From positions 695,626 through 759,625 of the forward strand of contig NZ_JAINFK010000001.1 in NCBI RefSeq assembly GCF_019966575.1: a stretch of DNA of 64,000 nucleotides. Direction: 5' to 3'. This document shows, piece by piece, positions 1-8,357 of the stretch. The translations under genes and the position numbers were made by a program. Within the stretch, counting starts at the first letter, position 1. Every line of letters begins with the position of its first letter. Below the pieces are notes generated by a model. It made no database searches. It was given only the letters and a program-made list of their open reading frames with translations, and was not told where the DNA came from. The stretch comes from Oricola cellulosilytica. Its GTDB lineage: Bacteria; Pseudomonadota; Alphaproteobacteria; Rhizobiales; Rhizobiaceae.

Positions 1-1
1 A

Positions 2-205
2 TTTCCCTCCGCGGATCAGGCGATGACGGCAGCGGGAGAGGCATGCCGCGCTGCCGCGACCGAGCAGGCCGCGCTGGCGGGCGCAGGCGAAGTGCAGGTG
101 ACGCTCAAGCGCGACATCCGGAGTGCGACCATAGAGGACCGGTCGCGCTTCATTTCGGCGACAGTGACCGCGACCGCCTCGGGACGTCCCGCTACAGCAC
201 CCTGA
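2..205 (+). CDS. C-terminal end of an unidentified protein (5' partial)
   Basis: An open frame enters from the left edge and ends at a TGA at 203-205, giving 67 residues. The visible part is rich in Ala, Thr and Arg and ends in a Thr/Ala/Ser-rich tail. No motif is recognisable and there is no start codon that must be used, so I treat it as the end of a gene that begins outside the window. It lies 140 bases upstream of malate synthase on the same strand. A surface or pilus-like protein is possible from the composition, but that is a guess. Confidence 0.4.
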   Translation, partial: FPSADQAMTAAGEACRAAATEQAALAGAGEVQVTLKRDIRSATIEDRSRFISATVTATASGRPATAP

Positions 206-345
206 CCTCCGGTCGGAGGGTGATCCGAACGCGGGCACCGGCGATCGTTTCCCGTCCGGAGAAGAACCTAATCGTTCTTGCCGCGTTGACAGGCAAAGAG
301 GGTCCATGCTTTGCGCTCGGGCAAAACAAACGCGGAGACTGATGC

Positions 346-2517
346 ATGGCCAATACCGTAGCGATTGACGGTCTGACGATCGACAAGGGCCTTCACGACT
401 TCATTACGGACACCGCGATGCCGGGCACCGGTGTCGACGCCGAGGCATTCTGGAAAGACTTCGCGGCAATCGTGCACGATCTTGCGCCGAAGAACCGCGC
501 GCTTCTTGCCAGGCGGGCCGAGCTGCAAGAGAAGATCGACGCCTGGTATCGGGAGAAGCGCGACGCCCATTATTCGATGAACGAATACAAGTCTTTCCTG
601 ACCGAGATCGGATATCTGGTGCCGGAAGGCGGTGACTTTTCCGTGTCGACTCAAGATGTCGATCCCGAAATCGCCAAGGTGGCGGGACCACAGCTGGTCG
701 TGCCGATCATGAACGCCCGCTTCGCGCTCAACGCGGCAAATGCCCGGTGGGGCTCGCTCTATGACGCGCTTTACGGCACCGATGCGCTCGGCGATCTGCC
801 CGAGGGCAAGGATTTCGACACGGCGCGTGGGGAACGGGTCATCGCGTGGGCGCGCAATTTCCTGAATGAAAGCGCGCCGCTGGCCGGCGCCGACTGGCGC
901 GATGCGGCCGGCTTTTCCGTCGAAGGCGGAATCCTCGCCGTCGCGCTATCCAGCGGCCAGACGGTGGGCCTGGCCGATCCGTCGCAATTTGCCGGATACA
1001 AGGGTGAGATCTTTGCACCCAGAGCCGTCCTGCTGGAGAAAAACGGCCTGCATCTCGGCATCACCGTCGATCGCCAGCACCAGATCGGCAAGTCCGATCC
1101 CGCCGGTATCGCCGACATTGTGCTGGAGTCGGCGCTGACAACCATCATGGATTGCGAGGATTCGGTCGCCGCTGTCGATGCCGAAGACAAGACGCTGGTC
1201 TACCGCAACTGGCTCGGCCTGATGAAGGGCGATCTGGAGGAGAGCTTCCGGAAGGGCGGCGAGACCGTCACGCGCAAACTCAATTCCGACTGGACCTATA
1301 ACGCGCCCGACGGATCGGAAGCGACCCTCAAGGGGCGCTCGCTGATGCTCATCCGCAACGTGGGGCACCTGATGACCAACCCCGCCGCGCACGACAGGGA
1401 CGGAAACGAGGTTCCGGAAGGCATCATGGATGCGATGATGACCGCGCTGATCGCCCTGCATGACATCGGTCCGGAGGGTCGCCGCGCCAATTCGCAGGCC
1501 GGTTCGATGTATATCGTCAAGCCGAAAATGCACGGCCCCGAGGAAGTGGCATTCGCCGTCGAACTGTTCTGCCGCGTCGAGGATGCGCTGGGCATGGCGC
1601 GAAACACCATCAAGATGGGGATCATGGACGAGGAGCGGCGCACCACCGCCAATCTCAAGGAGTGCATTCGCGCCGCAAAGGAACGCGTCGTGTTCATCAA
1701 TACCGGTTTCCTCGACCGCACCGGCGACGAAATCCACACGTCAATGGAAGCCGGCCCGATGATCCGCAAGGGCGACATGAAGGCCGCGGCATGGATCCAG
1801 GCGTATGAGAACTGGAATGTCGATATCGGACTGGAATGCGGCCTCGCCGGCCACGCGCAGATCGGCAAGGGAATGTGGGCGATGCCCGACATGATGGAAG
1901 CAATGCTGGAGCAGAAGATCGGCCATCCGAAGGCCGGGGCCAACACAGCCTGGGTGCCGTCCCCCACGGCGGCAACGCTGCACGCTACGCACTACCACAA
2001 GGTGAACGTGCACGCCGTTCAAAACGAGCTCAAGTCACGCGAGAGGGCAAAACTCGATGACATTCTCTCGGTGCCGGTTGCGCCGCGTCCGAACTGGACG
2101 CCTGACGACATCCAGCGCGAGCTCGACAACAATGCGCAGGGCATTCTCGGCTACGTGGTGCGCTGGGTCGGCCAGGGCGTCGGATGCTCCAAGGTTCCGG
2201 ACATCAACGATGTCGGTCTGATGGAAGACCGCGCGACATTGCGTATTTCCTCGCAGCACATGGCCAACTGGCTGCACCACGGCGTGGTGAGCGAGGCGCA
2301 GATTGTGGAAACGATGAAACGGATGGCGAAGATCGTCGACCGGCAAAACGAGGGCGATCCGGCATACGAGCCGATGGCTGTCGATTTCGACGGCTCGATT
2401 CCCTTCCAGGCCGCCCTCGATCTGGTTCTCAAGGGCCGCGAACAGCCATCCGGCTATACCGAACCGGTGCTCCACAGGCGACGGCTCGAACTAAAGGCAA
2501 AAGACCGGTCGGCCTGA
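346..2517 (+). CDS. glcB: Malate synthase G
   Basis: This 723-residue protein condenses glyoxylate with acetyl-CoA to malate in the cytoplasm, the second step of the glyoxylate bypass and of glycolate use. Length is that of the monomeric G isoform (about 720), not the shorter A isoform. The C-terminal block [18 protein letters not shown], with its Asp at about residue 628, matches the active-site region of malate synthase G. A purine-rich stretch (CGCGGAGACTG) sits just before the ATG. No isocitrate lyase or glycolate oxidase gene is next to it. The gene stands alone, followed by 235 bases of non-coding DNA. Confidence 0.96.
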   Translation: MANTVAIDGLTIDKGLHDFITDTAMPGTGVDAEAFWKDFAAIVHDLAPKNRALLARRAELQEKIDAWYREKRDAHYSMNEYKSFLTEIGYLVPEGGDFSVSTQDVDPEIAKVAGPQLVVPIMNARFALNAANARWGSLYDALYGTDALGDLPEGKDFDTARGERVIAWARNFLNESAPLAGADWRDAAGFSVEGGILAVALSSGQTVGLADPSQFAGYKGEIFAPRAVLLEKNGLHLGITVDRQHQIGKSDPAGIADIVLESALTTIMDCEDSVAAVDAEDKTLVYRNWLGLMKGDLEESFRKGGETVTRKLNSDWTYNAPDGSEATLKGRSLMLIRNVGHLMTNPAAHDRDGNEVPEGIMDAMMTALIALHDIGPEGRRANSQAGSMYIVKPKMHGPEEVAFAVELFCRVEDALGMARNTIKMGIMDEERRTTANLKECIRAAKERVVFINTGFLDRTGDEIHTSMEAGPMIRKGDMKAAAWIQAYENWNVDIGLECGLAGHAQIGKGMWAMPDMMEAMLEQKIGHPKAGANTAWVPSPTAATLHATHYHKVNVHAVQNELKSRERAKLDDILSVPVAPRPNWTPDDIQRELDNNAQGILGYVVRWVGQGVGCSKVPDINDVGLMEDRATLRISSQHMANWLHHGVVSEAQIVETMKRMAKIVDRQNEGDPAYEPMAVDFDGSIPFQAALDLVLKGREQPSGYTEPVLHRRRLELKAKDRSA

Positions 2518-2688
2518 GCCCTCACCCGCCAGCCCTGCGAATGGTCCGGGGATAAGTCCGCGGACCTACTGATCGTGGATTTCAAGCGGCGAACGATGCC
2601 GGGCGGCCGAAGTGAGGGCGTGCAATTCAAGCCAACGAGTGTCACACACAACAAGTACATATTTCACAGAGTGTGATGATCCTTCTCG

Positions 2689-2714
2689 GGAACGTCTCTA
2701 GGCGCGCCTTCGTT
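2689..2714 (+). promoter_or_regulatory. EcfG-type general stress promoter for the DUF1236 gene
   Basis: GGAAC at 2689-2693 is followed by 17 bases and CGTT at 2711-2714. This is an exact match to the alphaproteobacterial EcfG (general stress sigma factor) consensus GGAAC-N16/17-cGTT. It points at the gene starting at 2753, leaving a 5' leader of about 30 bases with AAGGAG at 2740-2745. A small palindrome, TCACA-GAG-TGTGA, lies just upstream at 2664-2676 and could be an operator. Confidence 0.7.
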
Positions 2715-2752
2715 TAGCGGGCCGAGGGACAAACACCAAAAGGAGACCTCTG

Positions 2753-3436
2753 ATGAAAAAGCTTTTGATAGCAACGACTTCGACACTCGCTTTGTCGATG
2801 GCGGCTATGTCCGCCCATGCCCAGACCACCGCCTTGGACGCAAATGCAAAGGCTGAGGCAGAGACAAACTGCACAGTCGCATCGCCTTGTGAAAATGACG
2901 GTGAGAAGCTGGTTGGCGGAACCGCCGGAGCCGGCGTCGGAGCGGTCGCTGGTGCCGCGATCGGCGGGCCGGTTGGTGCCGTGATCGGCGGGTTCGCTGG
3001 CGCCATTATCGGGGCCGAAGCCGCCGTGCCGGACACGGTCGTGGAATATGTCGTCGCCAATCCCGTCGAGCCGGTCGTCCTCGATGCAGAGGTGCGCGAG
3101 GGCGTGATCATTCCGGAAACGGTGCAGATCCAGCAGGTGCCCGATAACCCGGAATACGGCTATGTCTACGTGGACGGCCGTCCGGTCATCGTGAAATACG
3201 ATGCCCGTAAAGTGGTCTACTCCCCGGGATATGTCGTTCCGGACACAGTAGTGACCTATGTTCAGAAAAATCCGATCGATGCGGTGAACGTCGACGTGAC
3301 GCTGGGCGCGACGCTCCCGACCGACATTGAGATCATTCCGGTGCCGGACACGCCCGCCTATGGCTATGTCTACACGGACGGCGGTCCGGTTTTGGTCCAG
3401 TCCAAGACGCGCACGGTTGTCTGGGTTGCCGGGTAA
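2753..3436 (+). CDS. Secreted DUF1236 protein with glycine-zipper segment
   Basis: The 227-residue product has a signal peptide (residues 1-23, AHA-Q cleavage) and a Gly/Ala-rich zipper at about 60-95 (GGTAGAGVGAVAGAAIGG). Two related DUF1236 units follow, each centred on a [P-x-YGYVY-DG-PV] block, at about residues 100-165 and 166-226. DUF1236 proteins are periplasmic or envelope-associated in rhizobia and have no known biochemical role. Start choice is supported by AAGGAG at 2740-2745. An EcfG-type promoter precedes it, so expression under general stress is expected, and a strong terminator follows at 3456-3484. Confidence 0.85.
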   Translation: MKKLLIATTSTLALSMAAMSAHAQTTALDANAKAEAETNCTVASPCENDGEKLVGGTAGAGVGAVAGAAIGGPVGAVIGGFAGAIIGAEAAVPDTVVEYVVANPVEPVVLDAEVREGVIIPETVQIQQVPDNPEYGYVYVDGRPVIVKYDARKVVYSPGYVVPDTVVTYVQKNPIDAVNVDVTLGATLPTDIEIIPVPDTPAYGYVYTDGGPVLVQSKTRTVVWVAG

Positions 3437-3455
3437 TCCCGACCATTTTCATGCC

Positions 3456-3484
3456 AAGGCCGCCCGAAACGGGCGGCCTTTTTT
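3456..3484. terminator. Bidirectional intrinsic terminator
   Basis: AAGGCCGCCC, a five-base loop and GGGCGGCCTT form a 10-bp GC-rich stem followed by a T run. It lies between the convergent DUF1236 gene (plus) and the DsrE-like gene (minus). The plus-strand T run is the longer, so it mainly ends the DUF1236 transcript. Confidence 0.8.
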
Positions 3485-3493
3485 CCAAATCAA

Positions 3494-3928
3494 CTACGGC
3501 CTTACATAGCTCCAACCCTGCTCCTGAAGCTCCATCAGGCGTACCACTCCCGACTGAACCATGACGGTCTCCGGCAACAAGGGGACCTCCTTGCCGGCCT
3601 TCTTGCTCATCGCCGCATGGGTGTTTCCGCAGGCGGAGAATTGCATGTTCTCCATCTCGAGAGACATGGCCGAGATGCGGTCCTTCACCGGACTGTCCTC
3701 GGTGTACATCTTGAGGCCGGGCCCGTAGGCGACGATCTCGATCATCACCTCCTCGCCCTTCGCATCGTAATAAGCTTTGACGTTCTGGGCGTTGTTCAGG
3801 GCCAGATTCATCACCGCCGGATCATTCTGGTCAACATGGAGCGCAAGTTTGTGCGGTTCGGCCGCGAGCGCGCCGGACATAGTCATAAGCACCGCCGCAA
3901 CGGCGGCCAATAAAACCCGAATTCTCAT
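3494..3928 (-). CDS. Periplasmic DsrE-family protein
   Basis: The 144-residue protein has a signal peptide (about residues 1-23, ALAA-E) followed by a DsrE-like alpha/beta fold. The AYYDAKGEE and IEIVAYGPGL blocks and a single conserved cysteine at residue 100 (FSACGNTH) are typical. DsrE-family proteins handle sulfur transfer, but exported single-gene members like this one have no assigned reaction. I use the ATG at 3928 because GGGAGG lies at good spacing before it and the signal peptide begins there; the frame is open 14 codons further upstream. It stands alone, convergent with the DUF1236 gene. Confidence 0.75.
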   Translation of the reverse strand: MRIRVLLAAVAAVLMTMSGALAAEPHKLALHVDQNDPAVMNLALNNAQNVKAYYDAKGEEVMIEIVAYGPGLKMYTEDSPVKDRISAMSLEMENMQFSACGNTHAAMSKKAGKEVPLLPETVMVQSGVVRLMELQEQGWSYVRP

Positions 3929-4156
3929 CTGGACTTCCTCCCTTTTGAACTCACGAGTCGTCGCATGCATACATGCGCTTTCGTCTATGTAAAGCGGCTT
4001 CGACGCTCGCGCACCTTACTGCAGACATTGTTTCCATATCTCTGAGCAGCCTGATACGGTCGAACGGCGAGCGTCGCGGAAACGTGAAGATTGGGCTAGG
4101 CGACGCACAGGATCTCGGCTATTCATACACTATTCATCTACTACGGGAGGAACGGG

Positions 4157-5233
4157 ATGATCGGTTCAAACCTACTGAGAACGGCTTCGGCCGCAGCGCT
4201 TGGGTTCGCCATTCTTGCAGGTGGCGTCACCGCGGCATTCAGCGCCGAGATCACGCTGCGCGCCACGGCGAACTCGAACGAGAACGATGAGGACTATGAC
4301 GGTCTCATCGTGTTCAAGGATTATGTCGAGAAGGCTTCAAACGGCGCGGTCGAGGTCGAACTGTTCATCGGCACGCAGCTTTGCTCGAAGGGGGACGAGT
4401 GCCTGCAGGGCATCGCCGATGGTTCGATCGACATCTATATCTCCACGTCCGGCGGCGCGGCGGGCGCGTTTCCCTATGTGCAGGTGCTGGACCTTCCCTA
4501 TCTTCTTTCCGACGACCGCATTGCAGAGGAAGTGCTTTCGGAAGGTAGTTTCACGCGCGCTCTGCGCGAAAGGATCCTGGCGGATTCGGGCGGCAAGATC
4601 CGCCTTATGACGATCGGCAATACCGGCGGGTGGCGCAACTTCGCCAATACCCAGAAGCGCGTTCAGAAACCCGAGGATCTGGCCGGCCTCAAGATCCGCA
4701 CGGTCGTTGCCGATCTGCCGCAGGAACTCGTCAAGGCGCTTGGCGCGTCGCCCACGCCCATCCCCTGGCCGGAACTCTTCACCTCGTTTCAGACTGGCGT
4801 AGTTGAAGGCTCCAAGAACGGCATCACCGACATCATGGGGATGAAGTTCACCGATGCCGGGCTGAAGTATCTGACGCTGGACGGCCACGCCTATATGGGC
4901 GCGCTCTGGTACATGAACAACGACCGCTTCATGGAGATGGACGAGAACATGCGCCGCGTCATCGTCGACGGTTTCGCGGCTCTTCAGCAGGCGACATTCG
5001 CCTCGCCGAAACGCAAGTCGATCCAGGCGTTCCAGGACTTTGCCGCCGCCGGCGGCGACCTTTACGTGCCGACGCCGGAGGAAAAGGAGGCCTTTAAGGA
5101 GGCTGCCGCGCCGGTCTATGACTGGTTCAAGGCCAACATCCGGGACGGCGAGGCGGTCTACGACGCCCTCGTCGAAGCTGCCGCAGCCGCTGACGAAAAG
5201 ATCAGCGGCAGCGCAGCGCTGGACATCAAGTAG
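4157..5233 (+). CDS. TRAP transporter solute-binding protein, DctP family
   Basis: The 358-residue periplasmic receptor captures an organic anion (usually a carboxylate) for a TRAP uptake system. A signal peptide ends near residue 30 (AFSA-E). The GLKIRT motif carries the arginine that normally binds the substrate carboxylate, followed by the typical WPELFTSFQTGVVEGSKN block. GGGAGG precedes the start. No DctQ or DctM membrane gene is adjacent or anywhere in the window, so this is an orphan receptor. The substrate cannot be predicted from sequence alone. A strong terminator follows directly, so it is monocistronic. Confidence 0.88.
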   Translation: MIGSNLLRTASAAALGFAILAGGVTAAFSAEITLRATANSNENDEDYDGLIVFKDYVEKASNGAVEVELFIGTQLCSKGDECLQGIADGSIDIYISTSGGAAGAFPYVQVLDLPYLLSDDRIAEEVLSEGSFTRALRERILADSGGKIRLMTIGNTGGWRNFANTQKRVQKPEDLAGLKIRTVVADLPQELVKALGASPTPIPWPELFTSFQTGVVEGSKNGITDIMGMKFTDAGLKYLTLDGHAYMGALWYMNNDRFMEMDENMRRVIVDGFAALQQATFASPKRKSIQAFQDFAAAGGDLYVPTPEEKEAFKEAAAPVYDWFKANIRDGEAVYDALVEAAAAADEKISGSAALDIK

Positions 5234-5256
5234 TCGTCAGTCGAGCGCAAGCGAAC

Positions 5257-5281
5257 AGGCCGCCTCCGGGCGGCCTTTTTC
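5257..5281 (+). terminator. Intrinsic terminator after the TRAP receptor gene
   Basis: AGGCCGCC, loop TCCG and GGCGGCCT form an 8-bp stem, followed by TTTTT. It begins 23 bases after the stop codon of the TRAP solute-binding gene. Confidence 0.85.
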
Positions 5282-5435
5282 GTTGCGCGAGCGGCTCCGT
5301 CTCTCCTCCCGCGTCGATTGAATTCGAAATCACGGCAAGTTTACGAACAATTGCGCGATCTTTTCCACTCCTGCCGCTAACATTCGGCCCGGGGCGCACA
5401 TAGATGGGTCGGAACGACGAGCCCAGCGAGGACCG

Positions 5436-5660
5436 ATGATGATGTTTTGCCCGGAACCGTGCGTAGCACACCACCCTCTCGCGCCTCGCGACGCAGGCGT
5501 CAAACCCGGACATCGCCCGCGGCTGTATGTGGTGCCAGAGAGGCTCAACCCGGACTTCCTTTTGCTTCAGGAGCGGGCCTCGGCCATCGCCGAGGCACTG
5601 GAGAGGGGCCGTCTCGACCTGGTCGACCAGATCGTCGCCAACACAGCGACCAACCGCTAG
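5436..5660 (+). CDS. Small conserved-looking protein of unknown function
   Basis: A 74-residue product with no signal or membrane segment. The central block (RPRLYVVPERLNPDFLLLQ) followed by an amphipathic helix (ERASAIAEALERGRLDLVDQ) looks like a folded domain rather than chance coding. GAGGACC precedes the ATG. Its stop is 6 bases before the DUF1684 start, so the two are probably co-transcribed and translationally linked. I cannot assign a function. Confidence 0.55.
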   Translation: MMMFCPEPCVAHHPLAPRDAGVKPGHRPRLYVVPERLNPDFLLLQERASAIAEALERGRLDLVDQIVANTATNR

Positions 5661-5666
5661 ACCGGC

Positions 5667-6311
5667 ATGGACAGCTTCGACACGGATCTTCCCGCATCCT
5701 ACGCGCTTGCCGACTGGCGCCGGAGAATCGGCGATCTCTACCGCGATATCCGCGCGATAGATGACGCTGAGGCGGCTTGGCGGTTCTGGCGGCTGACGCG
5801 CATGGAGATGTTCCGGAGCCATCCGATGTCGCCAGTCTCCCCGGAGACTCGAGCCAAATTCGCGGCGATCCCGGTCTATGCCTACGATCCGGATCTGCGT
5901 TTTACAGTCGGGCTTCGCGACGCCGAGGGCGACGCGCTGGATTTCGACCTTGGCGCGGATGGCGAAATGCGCGCCACGCCCCTGGCCCTGACGGACGGGC
6001 TGAAGCCCGTGCTTGGTAGCGAATTGACTCTCTACTGGATCGGCGGATATGGCGGCGGGTTGTTCCTGCCGTTCAAAGATGCGACGGCGGGTACGGAGAC
6101 CTATGGTGGCGGCCGCTATCTGCTCGACGCGATCAAGGGCGCCGATCTCGGCCCGGCCCGGGACGGAGGAGGCATCGTGCTCGACTTCAACTTCGCCTAC
6201 AATCCGTCCTGTGCAGTCAATCCGGCCTATGTCTGCCCGTTGTCACCACCGGAGAACACGCTGCCAGAGGCAGTGCGCGGCGGCGAAAAGGATCCGGATT
6301 TTGCCAGTTAG
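5667..6311 (+). CDS. DUF1684 domain protein
   Basis: The 214-residue protein carries the DUF1684 signature near the C-terminus: YGGGRYLLDAIKGADLG and LDFNFAYNPSCAVNPAYVCP, then the PPEN motif. The family's biochemical role is unknown. The N-terminal 50 residues are helical (LADWRRRIGDLYRDIRA). No signal peptide is seen. It follows a 74-residue gene by 6 bases, and its last 4 bases overlap the end of the Sel1-type gene on the other strand. Confidence 0.85.
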   Translation: MDSFDTDLPASYALADWRRRIGDLYRDIRAIDDAEAAWRFWRLTRMEMFRSHPMSPVSPETRAKFAAIPVYAYDPDLRFTVGLRDAEGDALDFDLGADGEMRATPLALTDGLKPVLGSELTLYWIGGYGGGLFLPFKDATAGTETYGGGRYLLDAIKGADLGPARDGGGIVLDFNFAYNPSCAVNPAYVCPLSPPENTLPEAVRGGEKDPDFAS

Positions 6312-6811
6312 CGGAACGGATAGAGCCAGACCTTGTAATCGTTGACCAGTGCGATCGCCGCGTCGACCTGTTCGGGGCTCATCTTCTTAACCACTTCCTC
6401 CTGGCTTACCGCCGCATCGGGATCGCCGCCGATCGCCGACAAGGTATACCAGAGATAGGCGCGGACAAGATCAGGCGCCGGAAGCCCGCGGCCGACCTCG
6501 TAGTACCAGCCGAGGCCCGACTGTGCGCCAGGATGGCCCTTCATCGAAGACCGCAGATACCATTCGAAGGCGCGGCGGTCGTCACGCTCGACGCCGAGCC
6601 CCATTGCATACATCACTCCGATCAGTTCCTCGGCGTCGGCATTGCCTGACCGTGCCAGCGGCTCCAGAGCCATGCGGGCTTCGGCAAAGCGGCTGGCCTC
6701 CATCATGTCGCGCGCCCGTTCCAGCGCAGAATTAGCGAAGGCCGGTGGCGTCAGCGCCAGAACCGCGGTCACAACAGGGGCAGCGAGCGAAAGCTTGAAC
6801 GATCTTGTCAT
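6308..6811 (-). CDS. Exported Sel1-repeat (TPR-like) protein
   Basis: A 167-residue protein with a signal peptide (about residues 1-26, AFA-NS) and two to three Sel1-like helical repeats. Examples are AEELIGVMYAMGLGV..D.RRAFEWY and AQSGLGWYYEVGRGLP..DLVRAYLWY. Sel1 repeats are protein-protein interaction scaffolds, often with envelope roles. The C-terminus continues as a helix with KKMSPEQ. It converges on the DUF1684 gene with a 4-base overlap. No partner is obvious from context. Confidence 0.8.
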   Translation of the reverse strand: MTRSFKLSLAAPVVTAVLALTPPAFANSALERARDMMEASRFAEARMALEPLARSGNADAEELIGVMYAMGLGVERDDRRAFEWYLRSSMKGHPGAQSGLGWYYEVGRGLPAPDLVRAYLWYTLSAIGGDPDAAVSQEEVVKKMSPEQVDAAIALVNDYKVWLYPFR

Positions 6812-6906
6812 CGGGGCGACCGGTTGTCAGATTGGATCGTGCGGAAGACTGACAAGCCCGGCGTTCAAGTCAAGCTTCGCCGGCGCCCAAGGGATACACG
6901 GAGATC

Positions 6907-8244
6907 ATGCAGCGCGCCCTCACGCCATTCGTCACGGCCGTCCTGCTCGCTCTCACGCCGATGGCGGCGGCGGAAACGACGGTGGCGTTGCCCGAGCCAC
7001 TCGACCCGGGCGGGTTCCAGGCCTTCGACGAGAAACGCGCCGAACTGGGACGGCTGCTCTTCTATGACAAGGTGCTCTCCGGCAACCGCAATATTTCCTG
7101 CGGGACATGCCACAACCACGATCACGGATCGAGCGACGGCCTGTCGCTGGGCGTGGGCGAGGGCGGCATAGGCCTTGGTCCGGACCGACGGATACCGAAA
7201 GGTCGTGATCATCCGCTCAAGCGAGTGCCGCGCAACGCGAACGCCCTCTTTAATCTCGGCCATGAGGATTTCCGCGTGCTGTTTCATGATGGACGAGCGT
7301 CGCTGGAGGATGCCTATGGTAACGGCTTCAACACCCCTGCCGAGGAATGGCTGCCAAACGGGCTTACCTCGATAACCGCCGCGCAGGCGATGTTTCCGCT
7401 AACATCGACGGTGGAAATGGCCGGCAATGCCGACGAAAACGACATCGGCGCGGCGCGGCGCGAACGGATCGACCATGTTTGGCCCAAGATCGCACAACGG
7501 GTCGCGGCCATTCCCGAATACGTCGCGCGGTTCCGAAGAGCCTATGACAACATTGAAACCCCCGGCGACATTGAGATGATTCACATCGCCAATGCGATCG
7601 GTGATTTCATCATCGGAGAGTGGCGGAGTGACGACAGCCCGTTCGATCGCCATCTTCGCGGTGCGCAAAATGCGCTGACCGAGGTGCAGCTGGCAGGACT
7701 TGTGCTCTTTTACGGCAAAGCCGGCTGCGCGCGGTGCCATTCCGGACCGCTGCTGACGGATCAGAAATTTCATGCGCTGGCGCTCCCTCCCCTCGGCCCC
7801 GGTCGCACCCGCTCATTCGACCCGTTTCCCCGCGATGTCGGACGGATGGCGGAGACCGACCGTCTCGAGGATGCCTACCGTTTCCGCACGCCAAGCCTGC
7901 GCAACGTGGCCGAAACCGGACCGTATGGTCACAACGGGGCCTACGCCGATCTCGAAGGGATCGTGCGTCACCACCTCGATCCGCTGACGGCGCTCAACAC
8001 ATGGGACAGGAGCCAGACCGTGCTGCCGGCATCCGACCGGTTCGCGGCAACGGATTTCGTGATCTGGGAGGACACGCGCGAGATGGCCCGCCTGCGGGCG
8101 CGCGTCGACATCGAACCGATCGAGCTGACCGACCGCGAAGTCAACGCGCTCGTGGCCTTCCTCAAAGGACTCAGCGATCCGGCCGCGCTAAGGGGGCGTC
8201 TCGGAAAGCCCGAGGTGGTGCCTAGCGGCCTGCCTATCGACTAG
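6907..8244 (+). CDS. Di-haem cytochrome c peroxidase / MauG-like protein
   Basis: The 445-residue periplasmic protein has a signal peptide (1-22, MAAA-E) and two haem c attachment motifs, CGTCH at residues 65-69 and CARCH at 274-278, the layout of the CcpA/MauG family. The block RFRTPSLRNV and GPYGHNGAY near residue 330-350 is typical of the second haem domain. CcpA members reduce hydrogen peroxide with cytochrome c electrons; MauG members carry out oxidative protein modification. No methylamine dehydrogenase or other obvious substrate gene is next to it, so the choice between these roles is open. Confidence 0.88.
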   Translation: MQRALTPFVTAVLLALTPMAAAETTVALPEPLDPGGFQAFDEKRAELGRLLFYDKVLSGNRNISCGTCHNHDHGSSDGLSLGVGEGGIGLGPDRRIPKGRDHPLKRVPRNANALFNLGHEDFRVLFHDGRASLEDAYGNGFNTPAEEWLPNGLTSITAAQAMFPLTSTVEMAGNADENDIGAARRERIDHVWPKIAQRVAAIPEYVARFRRAYDNIETPGDIEMIHIANAIGDFIIGEWRSDDSPFDRHLRGAQNALTEVQLAGLVLFYGKAGCARCHSGPLLTDQKFHALALPPLGPGRTRSFDPFPRDVGRMAETDRLEDAYRFRTPSLRNVAETGPYGHNGAYADLEGIVRHHLDPLTALNTWDRSQTVLPASDRFAATDFVIWEDTREMARLRARVDIEPIELTDREVNALVAFLKGLSDPAALRGRLGKPEVVPSGLPID

Positions 8245-8357
8245 CGGGAGCCGTGGGGACCACCCGATTCATTCATAATTGATATATCTCTACTTGCACG
8301 ACGAACCGCACAGGGATAATGCGCTTGATCGAACAGGTCCGGGGGGACGAAGCGAGC

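Noticed and set aside
286-314. TTGACA upstream of malate synthase as a housekeeping promoter
   Set aside because: No acceptable -10 element lies 16-18 bases downstream.
3973-4290. A 105-codon frame before the TRAP receptor
   Set aside because: It runs out of frame into the receptor signal peptide, and GGGAGG clearly serves the receptor start at 4157.
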